DNA of 64,000 nt from Parabacteroides acidifaciens (lineage in GTDB: Bacteria; Bacteroidota; Bacteroidia; Bacteroidales; Tannerellaceae). The position numbers and the translations under genes are program-made. Shown here piece by piece: positions 17,572 to 25,233 of the stretch (within the stretch, counting starts at the first letter, position 1; each line of letters begins with the position of its first letter). A model generated the notes under the pieces. It searched no databases. It was not told where the DNA came from and was given only the letters and a program-made list of their open reading frames with translations. The stretch lies in contig NZ_QREV01000005.1 in assembly GCF_003363715.1 (NCBI RefSeq), forward strand, positions 62,001 to 126,000, read 5' to 3'.

Positions 17572-18678
17572 ATGATAAAACGTTTATTGCTGATCGTAGG
17601 AATTATTGTGTCTTTGTCATCATGTGGCGAAGATATTGCTTACCGGATAGAGGGCAAACTGACCAATCTGGAAGATCAGACCTTATATGCCGTTTTTGAA
17701 AATGATGATATAAAGGCGGTAGACACTGTCATTTGCGAGAAACCGGGTCAATTCCTGATAGAACGAAAACAAGGTGATTTCCGGGAAGTCACAATTTTCT
17801 TTGAGGATAAGACACATTGGGTCACTGTTTACCCTGAAAAAGGGGAAAAGGTGACAATTACCGGTGATGCCAATTATCCGACTATGCTGCGCGTGAAAGG
17901 AGGACATATAAACGATCGTCTTTCTGCCATAAAAAAAGAGTTGGCCCCTTTGTTGAAAGAGCAGGCTGATCTGATTCACCAACTTCATAATAGAGGTAAG
18001 GAGAGCGTTAACAATACGATAGAAGAGACAGATGTCGCTTCTCGTCTGGCGAATGTGAATCATTTGTTGAGTGAGGAAGTCGCAGCTGCCGTTAAGAAAT
18101 ATCCGGATGAGGAAGCTTCTGTGATATTGATCCAGAATTATTTTATGCATCCGGATGATACAAGGCGGATGGATGAACTGCTGGCTGTGTTGAATCCTAA
18201 ATTGAAAGATTTCTATCTGGTACAGAAGTTACAGGAATATAGTGCACGGGCAAAGCGTACAGCTTTAGGAGCAGAAGCTCCGGGATTTAATGTGAAAAAC
18301 ATATATGGAGCGCCTGTTAGCCTGGATTCTTTCCCCCAAAGATATTTATTGCTTGCCTTTACGGCTCCCTGGTGCGATATGTGCCAGACGGAAGATCTGT
18401 ATTTGGATAAAGTCGCAACAAAATATCCGAAGGACAAAGTGGATATGTTGTTGATTAGTTTGGATGACAATCAGAGTGAAGTTCGTAAAGTCCTTGCAAA
18501 AGACAGTATCGATTGGAATTTGGTTACTGACTCAGCCGGACAAGCGGCTATGTTGGTCGATTTATATAATGTAAGTGCTCTACCCCGTTGCTTCTTGATT
18601 GATGAAGAAGGGAAGATTATTCTGAAAACGGATAATGGAATGGAGATCAAGCACACACTGGAAAACTTAATAGAATAA
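17572..18678 (+). CDS. Thioredoxin-like lipoprotein (DUF4369 + TlpA-type domain)
   Basis: A 368-residue predicted lipoprotein: signal peptide ending at lipobox SLSSC (Cys about residue 19), then a DUF4369-like beta domain (YRIEGKLTNLEDQTLYAVF), a helical middle and a C-terminal thioredoxin/AhpC-TSA fold starting GAEAPGFNVKNIYG. The redox motif is CDMC in FTAPWCDMCQTED, with a cis-Pro region NVSALPRCFLID. It is probably a periplasmic disulfide reductase anchored to a membrane. The ATG at 17572 is chosen over 17551 because it gives a clean signal peptide. TATCTTTA at 17526-17533 is a near-consensus -7 box. Confidence 0.85.
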   Translation: MIKRLLLIVGIIVSLSSCGEDIAYRIEGKLTNLEDQTLYAVFENDDIKAVDTVICEKPGQFLIERKQGDFREVTIFFEDKTHWVTVYPEKGEKVTITGDANYPTMLRVKGGHINDRLSAIKKELAPLLKEQADLIHQLHNRGKESVNNTIEETDVASRLANVNHLLSEEVAAAVKKYPDEEASVILIQNYFMHPDDTRRMDELLAVLNPKLKDFYLVQKLQEYSARAKRTALGAEAPGFNVKNIYGAPVSLDSFPQRYLLLAFTAPWCDMCQTEDLYLDKVATKYPKDKVDMLLISLDDNQSEVRKVLAKDSIDWNLVTDSAGQAAMLVDLYNVSALPRCFLIDEEGKIILKTDNGMEIKHTLENLIE

Positions 18679-18741
18679 TGGATTTATTATTCATTGATTC
18701 TTAGTCTATAAGTCATAATTTATAATTCAAAATTCTTAACT

Positions 18742-20280
18742 ATGTTAGTCAAGTCTTATGCTGCCGCCGTGCAGGGTATATCGGCAACGATCGTTACGAT
18801 CGAAGTGAATTGCACAAAAGGTATCCAATTCTTTTTGGTAGGTCTTCCGGATGTAGCTGTCCGTGAAAGTCATGAACGTATCATTTCAGCCCTTCAAGTG
18901 AGTGGCTATAAATTCCCCCGTAACCGTATCGTGATTAATATGGCTCCTGCCGATATTCGGAAGGAAGGTTCTGCGTATGACCTGCCGCTTGCAATCGGTA
19001 TTTTGGCCGCTGCAGAAGCATTGGATGCTTCTCGTCTGGACCAGTTTCTGATGATGGGTGAACTGTCGCTTGATGGTAGCCTGCAACCGGTCAAAGGGGT
19101 ACTTCCGATTGCGATTAAGGCCCGGGAGGAAGGTTTCAAAGGCTTCATCGTGCCTAAGCAGAATGCCCGGGAAGCGGCTGTTGTCAATGATTTGGAAGTA
19201 TATGGCGCCTCTACAATTAAAGAGGTAATCGAGTTTATTGCCGGGAAGCGGGATTTGGAGCCAACTGTTGTCAACACGCGCGAAGAGTTCTACGCCCGCC
19301 AGTTGCAGTTTGAATCTGATTTTTCAGATGTGCGTGGACAGGAAAACGTAAAGCGTGCGATGGAAGTGGCGGCAGCCGGTGGCCACAATCTGATCCTGAT
19401 CGGCCCGCCGGGCAGCGGAAAATCGATGCTTGCCAAACGCCTCCCATCTATTTTACCCCCTTTTACTTTACAGGAGTCGCTGGAAACAACCAAAATACAT
19501 TCAGTCGCCGGCAAAATAGGTCTGGAGACCTCTTTGATGACACAACGTCCGTTCCGTTCCCCTCACCATACGATTTCGAATGTGGCAATGGTTGGCGGAG
19601 GCGCTTTCCCCCAGCCGGGAGAGATCAGTCTGGCGCATAACGGTGTTTTGTTTCTTGATGAGCTGCCGGAGTTTAACAGGAGTGTCCTCGAAGTTATGCG
19701 GCAGCCTTTGGAAGATCGGACGATCACGGTTTCCCGTGCCCGTTTCTCTGTCGATTATCCGGCAAACTTTATGTTGGTGGCCTCTATGAATCCTTGTCCA
19801 TGTGGTTATTATAATCATCCCGATCGTCCATGCCTCTGTTCACCGGGAGCTGTCCAGAAATATATGAACCGTGTTTCCGGTCCCTTGTTGGATCGTATCG
19901 ATATCCAGATAGAAGTCGTACCTGTCCCCTTTGAGAAGATATCCGAACAGCGTCCCTCCGAATCCAGCGAAGCGATCCGTGAACGGGTGATGCAAGCCCG
20001 TGCCATTCAGGAAAAGCGTTTTGCCGGTTGCGAAGGCATTTACAGCAATGCGCAGATGACCTCCAAACTGCTCCACGAATATGCCGTGCCGGATGCTGCC
20101 GGCCTCTCCCTGCTGAAAGTGGCGATGCAACGTCTCAACTTGTCTGCCCGGGCCTATGACCGTATTCTAAAAGTATCCCGTACCATTGCCGACCTCGAAG
20201 CCTCTCCAAGTATTGAAGCACGCCATCTGGCGGAAGCAATCAACTATCGTAACCTGGACCGGGAGACATGGGGACAGTAA
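18742..20280 (+). CDS. comM: ComM/YifB-family Mg-chelatase-like AAA ATPase
   Basis: A 512-residue protein of the YifB/ComM family. The N-terminal ChlI-type domain (GIQFFLVGLPDVAVRESHER, APADIRKEGSAYDLPLAIG) precedes an AAA+ core with Walker A GPPGSGKSMLAKRLP, the RPFRSPHHTIS motif, Walker B VLFLDELPEFN and sensor NPCPCGYY; a C-terminal lid with SARAYDRILKVSRTIADLE follows. ComM is known as a branch-migration helicase in natural transformation of Vibrio and Acinetobacter; in Bacteroidales its role is untested. Full length, single gene, no overlap with neighbours. Confidence 0.93.
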   Translation: MLVKSYAAAVQGISATIVTIEVNCTKGIQFFLVGLPDVAVRESHERIISALQVSGYKFPRNRIVINMAPADIRKEGSAYDLPLAIGILAAAEALDASRLDQFLMMGELSLDGSLQPVKGVLPIAIKAREEGFKGFIVPKQNAREAAVVNDLEVYGASTIKEVIEFIAGKRDLEPTVVNTREEFYARQLQFESDFSDVRGQENVKRAMEVAAAGGHNLILIGPPGSGKSMLAKRLPSILPPFTLQESLETTKIHSVAGKIGLETSLMTQRPFRSPHHTISNVAMVGGGAFPQPGEISLAHNGVLFLDELPEFNRSVLEVMRQPLEDRTITVSRARFSVDYPANFMLVASMNPCPCGYYNHPDRPCLCSPGAVQKYMNRVSGPLLDRIDIQIEVVPVPFEKISEQRPSESSEAIRERVMQARAIQEKRFAGCEGIYSNAQMTSKLLHEYAVPDAAGLSLLKVAMQRLNLSARAYDRILKVSRTIADLEASPSIEARHLAEAINYRNLDRETWGQ

Positions 20281-20386
20281 GAATTTTCTTTCTCTTCGTC
20301 TTTATGCTTCTTTTTTTCGTTTTCCTTCTTTAAGCAGGTAAAGTAATGATTATTTTCTTTTCCTTTGTTACTGAAAAGAAGATGTT

Positions 20387-21409
20387 ATGGACTCGTTCGA
20401 TATTTATATTACCCGGAAGCTTCCACTGGTCGGCCTGATCAGTGCGGTGTTTATCGTATATCCCAACATCGCCTGTATTCCCTGGGAGCTGAGATTCCTC
20501 AAAGCATCCGAACACGCCGGCTTTCTTGCGTTTTTTGTCTACCGCTTTTTTTTCTTTTGGGGGCTGATCTGCCTTCTGATACACTATAATCTGAAGAAGA
20601 TGCCGGCCGCCCTGTTCCGGCAACGGTTGATGCGTAATTTCCTGTTTTCGCTGGTTGCCTATCTGATCTATGCCTCTGTTTCATACGGAGTCTCTTCCAT
20701 GGGGATTCATACGGATGCGTTGGGCAGCATCCTGATCTTCCAGTTTTTCGTGACCTGCTTCCTTTGTACGTTTATCGGATATATATCGATGCTCTATTCC
20801 AGGCAGCGGGAAAAAGAGTCGGAGATCGAGCGCCTGCGTTTCGAGAACCTGCAGAGCCGGTGCGACGCGCTTGCCAACCAGATCAACCCGCACTTCTTCT
20901 TTAATTCGCTGAACGGGATATCCGCCCTGATCCGCAAGAAGGATGACGAGAAGACGCTGATGTATGTCTATCAGTTGTCCGACATCTTCCGGTATATCCT
21001 TCAGAGCGACAGGAAGGGACTGGTCTCCTTGCGGGAGGAGCTGGAGTTTATGCTTTCCTTCCAATATGTGATGGAAGTCCGCTTTGCCAACAAACTGGTC
21101 TTTTCCGTCCGGGTGGATGAGGAACGGAAGGACCGGCTGATGTTGCCCGTTCTTTCTTTGTTGCCATTGGTCGATAACGTGGTTGTACATAACACGATAG
21201 ATAGCGAGCATAAGATGGAGATTTCGATTGTGCTCAACGAACTGGACGAACTGGTCGTCTCGAATCCTGTCTATCCGAAGCTATCCATCCCCGATACGAA
21301 CGGTACCGGGCTGAAGAACCTGGAAAGCCGTTTCGCCCTGTTGATGGACAGGCAGATACGGATAGAGTCCACAGAAGAGACCTTCCGCGTTTATCTTCCT
21401 TTAAAATGA
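20387..21409 (+). CDS. LytS-type sensor histidine kinase
   Basis: A 340-residue kinase with about four N-terminal membrane helices (residues about 10-145), a short coiled segment (RQREKESEIERLRFENLQSR) and a His_kinase domain with phospho-acceptor His in NQINPHFFFNSLN. The ATPase part is compact (GTGLKNLESRF as G2 region) and weakly conserved, which is normal for this subfamily. It is followed seven bases later by a LytTR regulator, its obvious partner. The region has higher G+C and longer codons of CTG type than the lipoprotein operon at 30-42 kb. Signal and targets are unknown; the iron-sulfur genes downstream are candidates. Confidence 0.9.
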   Translation: MDSFDIYITRKLPLVGLISAVFIVYPNIACIPWELRFLKASEHAGFLAFFVYRFFFFWGLICLLIHYNLKKMPAALFRQRLMRNFLFSLVAYLIYASVSYGVSSMGIHTDALGSILIFQFFVTCFLCTFIGYISMLYSRQREKESEIERLRFENLQSRCDALANQINPHFFFNSLNGISALIRKKDDEKTLMYVYQLSDIFRYILQSDRKGLVSLREELEFMLSFQYVMEVRFANKLVFSVRVDEERKDRLMLPVLSLLPLVDNVVVHNTIDSEHKMEISIVLNELDELVVSNPVYPKLSIPDTNGTGLKNLESRFALLMDRQIRIESTEETFRVYLPLK

Positions 21410-21416
21410 AAGCCGT

Positions 21417-22169
21417 ATGAGAGTATTGATTGTAGAAGACGAAACTGCTGCTTATGAGAACCTGGTGGATATATTGAAAGAGGTGGCACCGGATATCCGG
21501 ATTGCCGGGAATACGGAAAGCGTCACGCAGACTGTCCACTGGCTTCAGGAGAATCCTGCCCCGGAGCTGATTTTTATGGATATCCATTTGTCGGACGGCT
21601 CGGCGTTCAACATTTTTGACAAGATCGAGCTCGAGACGCCGATCGTGTTCACGACCGCCTACGACCGCTATGCGATAGAGGCGTTTAAGGTGAACAGTAT
21701 CGATTACCTGCTGAAACCGATAAAGGTGGAAGACATCCGGCATGCACTGGCCAAATACGGCAAGCTGAACCGGCAGGATATTCTCCAATACCTGTCCCAA
21801 TTAGCACGGTTGGCGCCTGCCCCCAAATACAAGGATAAACTGCTGGTTCCCTATAAAGACAAGCTGTTGCCGGTCAACCTGAAAGAGGTCTCCTGTTTCT
21901 ATACCTCCGACAAAAGCACATGCATCTATTTGAAGGACGGGACGCAATATCCTTATTCCAAGACACTCGAACAGATCATGCCTTCACTCGATCCGGCGGA
22001 CTTTATCCGGGCGAACAAACAGTTTATCGTCAACAGAGACAGCATCTCCGACATAACGGTTTGGTTCGATAACCGTCTGCTGGTGACCCTGGATGTGGAA
22101 GTCCCCGAACGTATCTATGTAAGCAAGAACAAGGCTTCCGAATTCAAGTCGTGGCTGGTGAGCGACTGA
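21417..22169 (+). CDS. LytTR-family response regulator
   Basis: A 250-residue regulator: receiver domain with VEDE acidic pocket, phospho-acceptor Asp in LIFMDIHLSDGS, TTAYDRYAIEAF and LKPIKVEDI, then a C-terminal LytTR DNA-binding domain (YTSDKSTCIYLKDG, FIRANKQFIVNRDSI). It belongs with the kinase upstream (seven-base gap). The downstream polyferredoxin gene starts about 100 bases later on the same strand, so it may be a target. Family members bind pairs of short imperfect direct repeats; none is obvious here. Confidence 0.92.
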   Translation: MRVLIVEDETAAYENLVDILKEVAPDIRIAGNTESVTQTVHWLQENPAPELIFMDIHLSDGSAFNIFDKIELETPIVFTTAYDRYAIEAFKVNSIDYLLKPIKVEDIRHALAKYGKLNRQDILQYLSQLARLAPAPKYKDKLLVPYKDKLLPVNLKEVSCFYTSDKSTCIYLKDGTQYPYSKTLEQIMPSLDPADFIRANKQFIVNRDSISDITVWFDNRLLVTLDVEVPERIYVSKNKASEFKSWLVSD

Positions 22170-22271
22170 GCGGCATTTCGCGATGATCCACCTTTTTTTC
22201 GTTTTGGTGAAGTGCCTGTGTATATGTAAAGTAGAATTTTTGCATCTTTGTAGTTATATTTTTAACCAATA

Positions 22272-23798
22272 ATGAGATACGCGATGTTAAGAAAGATTAG
22301 ACTAATGGCGGCCACGTTGTGTTTCGTGCTTATCACACTACTGTTCCTCGACTTTACGGGGACGTTGCACGGATGGTTCGGATGGCTTGCCAAGATCCAG
22401 TTCTTGCCTGCCGTGCTGGCTTTGAATGTGGGTGTTGTGTTACTTTTAATTCTCCTGACGCTGGTGTTCGGACGTATTTACTGCTCCGTGATTTGTCCGT
22501 TAGGTGTTTTTCAGGATGTGATAGCGAGGTTCGGCAGGATAGGGAAGAAGTTGCCCTATTCCTATTCGCCTGCGCTTTCCTGGTTGCGCTATGGAGTGCT
22601 GGCCGTTTTTGTGGCGGCTTTAGTGGCGGGGGTTGGTTCCTTTGTCGCTTTGCTGGCGCCTTACAGTGCCTACGGGCGTATTGCCAACAGCTTGCTCCAG
22701 CCGCTTTGGATGTGGGGCAATAATTTGTTGGCCTATCTGGCGGAACGGATGGACAGCTACGCCTTCTACGAGGTGGATGTCTGGATGAAGAGCCTGTCGA
22801 CGCTTTTAGTTGCGGTCGCTACGGTGGTCGTGCTTTTCGTCTTGGCCTGGCGGAACGGGCGTACGTACTGCAATACGATCTGTCCGGTGGGGACAGTGTT
22901 GGGCTTCATCTCCCGCTTTTCCCTCTATCGCATCACGATCGATACGGAGAAATGCAACAGTTGCGGCCTCTGTACCCGCCAATGCAAGGCGGCCTGTATC
23001 GACGGCAAGCAGCATAAAGTAGACGGCAGCCGTTGCGTTGTCTGCATGAATTGCCTGGATGTTTGCCGCAAGAATGCACTTTCGTATGCTCCGGTATGGA
23101 AAGCGAAGAAGCAGGAAACGGACCAACCGGCAACAGAAGACAAAACAAATCTTTCCCGCCGCAGAGCCTTGTCGACAACAGCCCTCGTTCTTATGGGCGG
23201 TGCGTTGAAAGCGCAGGAAAAGAAGGCGGAAGAGGTCGAGATGAAAAGAGACGGTGGACTGGCGCCGATCAAGGAACGGAAAGAGCAGGAACGGTTGACG
23301 CCTATCGTCCCGCCCGGTGCACAAAGCATACGCAACATGAGACAGCATTGCACCGCTTGCCAGTTGTGCGTTTCGGTCTGTCCCAGTCATGTGTTGCGCC
23401 CTTCCGGCGGCCTGATGACCCTGATGCAGCCGGAGATGTCTTACGAGCGCGGCTATTGCCGTCCCGAATGTACGAAATGCTCCGAGGTATGTCCGGCGGG
23501 TGCGATCCTGCCGATCACGAAAGAGGATAAGTCGTCTGTCCAGATCGGCCATGCCGTATGGGTGAAGGCTAACTGTGTGCCGATCACCGATGGTGTCGAG
23601 TGCGGCAACTGTTCCCGCCATTGCCCGACGAATGCGATCGAGATGGTGGCATCCGACCCTGCCGATCCGAAATCCCTGAAGATACCGGCTATCAATGTCG
23701 AACGATGCATCGGTTGCGGTGCTTGCGAGAACCTTTGTCCTTCGCGCCCGCTGACGGCTATCTATGTGGAAGGCCATGAAAGGCATCGAGTTATATAA
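22272..23798 (+). CDS. Membrane-bound polyferredoxin (NapH/NosR-like 4Fe-4S protein)
   Basis: A 508-residue protein. The first ~210 residues contain several membrane helices with two CxxxCP motifs (YCSVICPLGVF and YCNTICPVGTV) typical of the NapH/RdxA/NosR family. A ferredoxin region follows (CNSCGLCTRQC, CVVCMNCLDVC), then a linker with a RRRALSTTALVLMGGA hydrophobic stretch, then further cluster sites (CTACQLCVSVCP, CTKCSEVCP, CGNCSRHCP, CIGCGACENLCP). It probably moves electrons across the membrane to a periplasmic reductase, most likely the aldo-keto reductase encoded 21 bases downstream. The ATG at 22284 is an alternative start. The electron donor is unknown. Confidence 0.87.
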   Translation: MRYAMLRKIRLMAATLCFVLITLLFLDFTGTLHGWFGWLAKIQFLPAVLALNVGVVLLLILLTLVFGRIYCSVICPLGVFQDVIARFGRIGKKLPYSYSPALSWLRYGVLAVFVAALVAGVGSFVALLAPYSAYGRIANSLLQPLWMWGNNLLAYLAERMDSYAFYEVDVWMKSLSTLLVAVATVVVLFVLAWRNGRTYCNTICPVGTVLGFISRFSLYRITIDTEKCNSCGLCTRQCKAACIDGKQHKVDGSRCVVCMNCLDVCRKNALSYAPVWKAKKQETDQPATEDKTNLSRRRALSTTALVLMGGALKAQEKKAEEVEMKRDGGLAPIKERKEQERLTPIVPPGAQSIRNMRQHCTACQLCVSVCPSHVLRPSGGLMTLMQPEMSYERGYCRPECTKCSEVCPAGAILPITKEDKSSVQIGHAVWVKANCVPITDGVECGNCSRHCPTNAIEMVASDPADPKSLKIPAINVERCIGCGACENLCPSRPLTAIYVEGHERHRVI

Positions 23799-23819
23799 TC
23801 CGTTTTAAAGAATAAATCT

Positions 23820-25199
23820 ATGAAAGATCAATATATCAACCGCCGTGATTTTCTGAATATAGTAGGCATCACGGCTGCGACGACAACAGCCGCCCTTTAC
23901 GGCTGTGCCCCGAAAGATCAAAAAGGTTCCGGCAGCAAGGGCTCTTCGCCTGTCCCGACCGACAAGATGACTTACCGTTCGTTCCCCAGCTTGGGAGATG
24001 ATAAGGTATCCCTGCTGGGCTATGGTTGTATGCGCTGGCCGACAATCCCTTCTCCCGACGGAAAAGGCGATCTGATCGATCAGGATGCGGTCAACGAACT
24101 GGTCGACTATGCCATTGCCCATGGTGTGAACTATTTCGATACGGCCCCCGTCTACGTGCAGGGCTGGTCGGAGAAAGCAACGGGGATCGCCCTGAGCCGT
24201 CATCCGCGCGAATCGTATTATCTGGCGACCAAGCTGTCTAACTTCTCGAACTATACGCGCGAGAACTCGATCGCCATGTACCGCCGCTCGCTGAGCGAAC
24301 TGCAAACGGACTATCTGGATTACTACCTGCTCCACTCGATCGGTGGCGGAGGGATGAAGATGTTCAACGAACGTTACATCAACAACGGGATGCTTGACTT
24401 CGTGATGAAGGAACGTGAAGCGGGACGTATCCGCCACTTGGGCTGGTCATTCCACGGGAAGCCGGATGTCTTTGACGAAGTGCTGGCTTTGCACGACACG
24501 GTGCATTGGGACTTCGTGCAGATACAGATGAATTATGTCGACTGGCGTCATGCCACGGGAAACAATGTAAACGGCGAATATCTGTATCAGGAGTTGGAAA
24601 AACGGAATATACCCGCCATTATCATGGAACCGTTGTTGGGTGGCCGCCTGTCGAACGTTCCCCAGCATATCATGATGCGTTTGAAGGAACAGCGTCCCGA
24701 GGATAGCGTTGCGTCGTGGGCTTTCCGCTTTGCCGGTTCTCCCGAACTGGTCCTGACGGCATTGAGCGGTATGACCTATATGGAACATTTGCAGGATAAT
24801 ATCCGTACTTATTCCCCGCTGGTTCCGCTTACCGATGCGGAAAAAGACTTCCTGGAAGAGACGGCGCAATTGATGATCAAATATCCGACAATCCCCTGCA
24901 ACGACTGCAAGTATTGTATGCCATGCCCGTATGCGATTGATATCCCGGCTGTGCTGCTTCACTATAATAAGTGTGTGAACGAAGGAAATGTCCCGAAAAG
25001 CCGGACGGACGAGAACTACCGGAAAGCGCGCCGCGCCTTCCTGGTGGGCTACGATCGCAGCGTGCCGAAATTGCGCCAGGCTGATCATTGCGTCGGGTGC
25101 GACCAATGCAACGAGCATTGTCCCCAATCGATCGACATACCGAAAGAGTTGCAGCGCATCGATAAGTTTGTCGAACAGTTGAGGCAGGAGACGCTGTAA
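23820..25199 (+). CDS. Exported aldo-keto reductase with C-terminal 4Fe-4S domain
   Basis: A 459-residue protein beginning with a twin-arginine signal (NRRDFLNIVGITAATT) that ends in ALYGC, so it may be a Tat-exported lipoprotein. The AKR barrel follows (LGYGCMRWP, NYFDTAPVYVQGWSE, ATKLSN, YYLLHSIGGGG), with the catalytic Asp, Tyr and Lys in place. The C terminus has ferredoxin-like motifs CNDCKYCMPCP and CVGCDQCNEHCP. A redox enzyme outside the cytoplasm could not use NADPH easily, so electrons may arrive through the clusters from the membrane polyferredoxin upstream; this is inference. Substrate unknown. Confidence 0.88.
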   Translation: MKDQYINRRDFLNIVGITAATTTAALYGCAPKDQKGSGSKGSSPVPTDKMTYRSFPSLGDDKVSLLGYGCMRWPTIPSPDGKGDLIDQDAVNELVDYAIAHGVNYFDTAPVYVQGWSEKATGIALSRHPRESYYLATKLSNFSNYTRENSIAMYRRSLSELQTDYLDYYLLHSIGGGGMKMFNERYINNGMLDFVMKEREAGRIRHLGWSFHGKPDVFDEVLALHDTVHWDFVQIQMNYVDWRHATGNNVNGEYLYQELEKRNIPAIIMEPLLGGRLSNVPQHIMMRLKEQRPEDSVASWAFRFAGSPELVLTALSGMTYMEHLQDNIRTYSPLVPLTDAEKDFLEETAQLMIKYPTIPCNDCKYCMPCPYAIDIPAVLLHYNKCVNEGNVPKSRTDENYRKARRAFLVGYDRSVPKLRQADHCVGCDQCNEHCPQSIDIPKELQRIDKFVEQLRQETL

Positions 25200-25233
25200 A
25201 ACCGGAAATCATCTCATTAAACAGGAATAGGCC

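Noticed and set aside
22806-23786. A 326-codon open frame on the minus strand
   Set aside because: It is a shadow of the G+C-richer polyferredoxin gene: full of His/Arg-rich antisense sequence, with no domain. The plus-strand gene has six cluster motifs.
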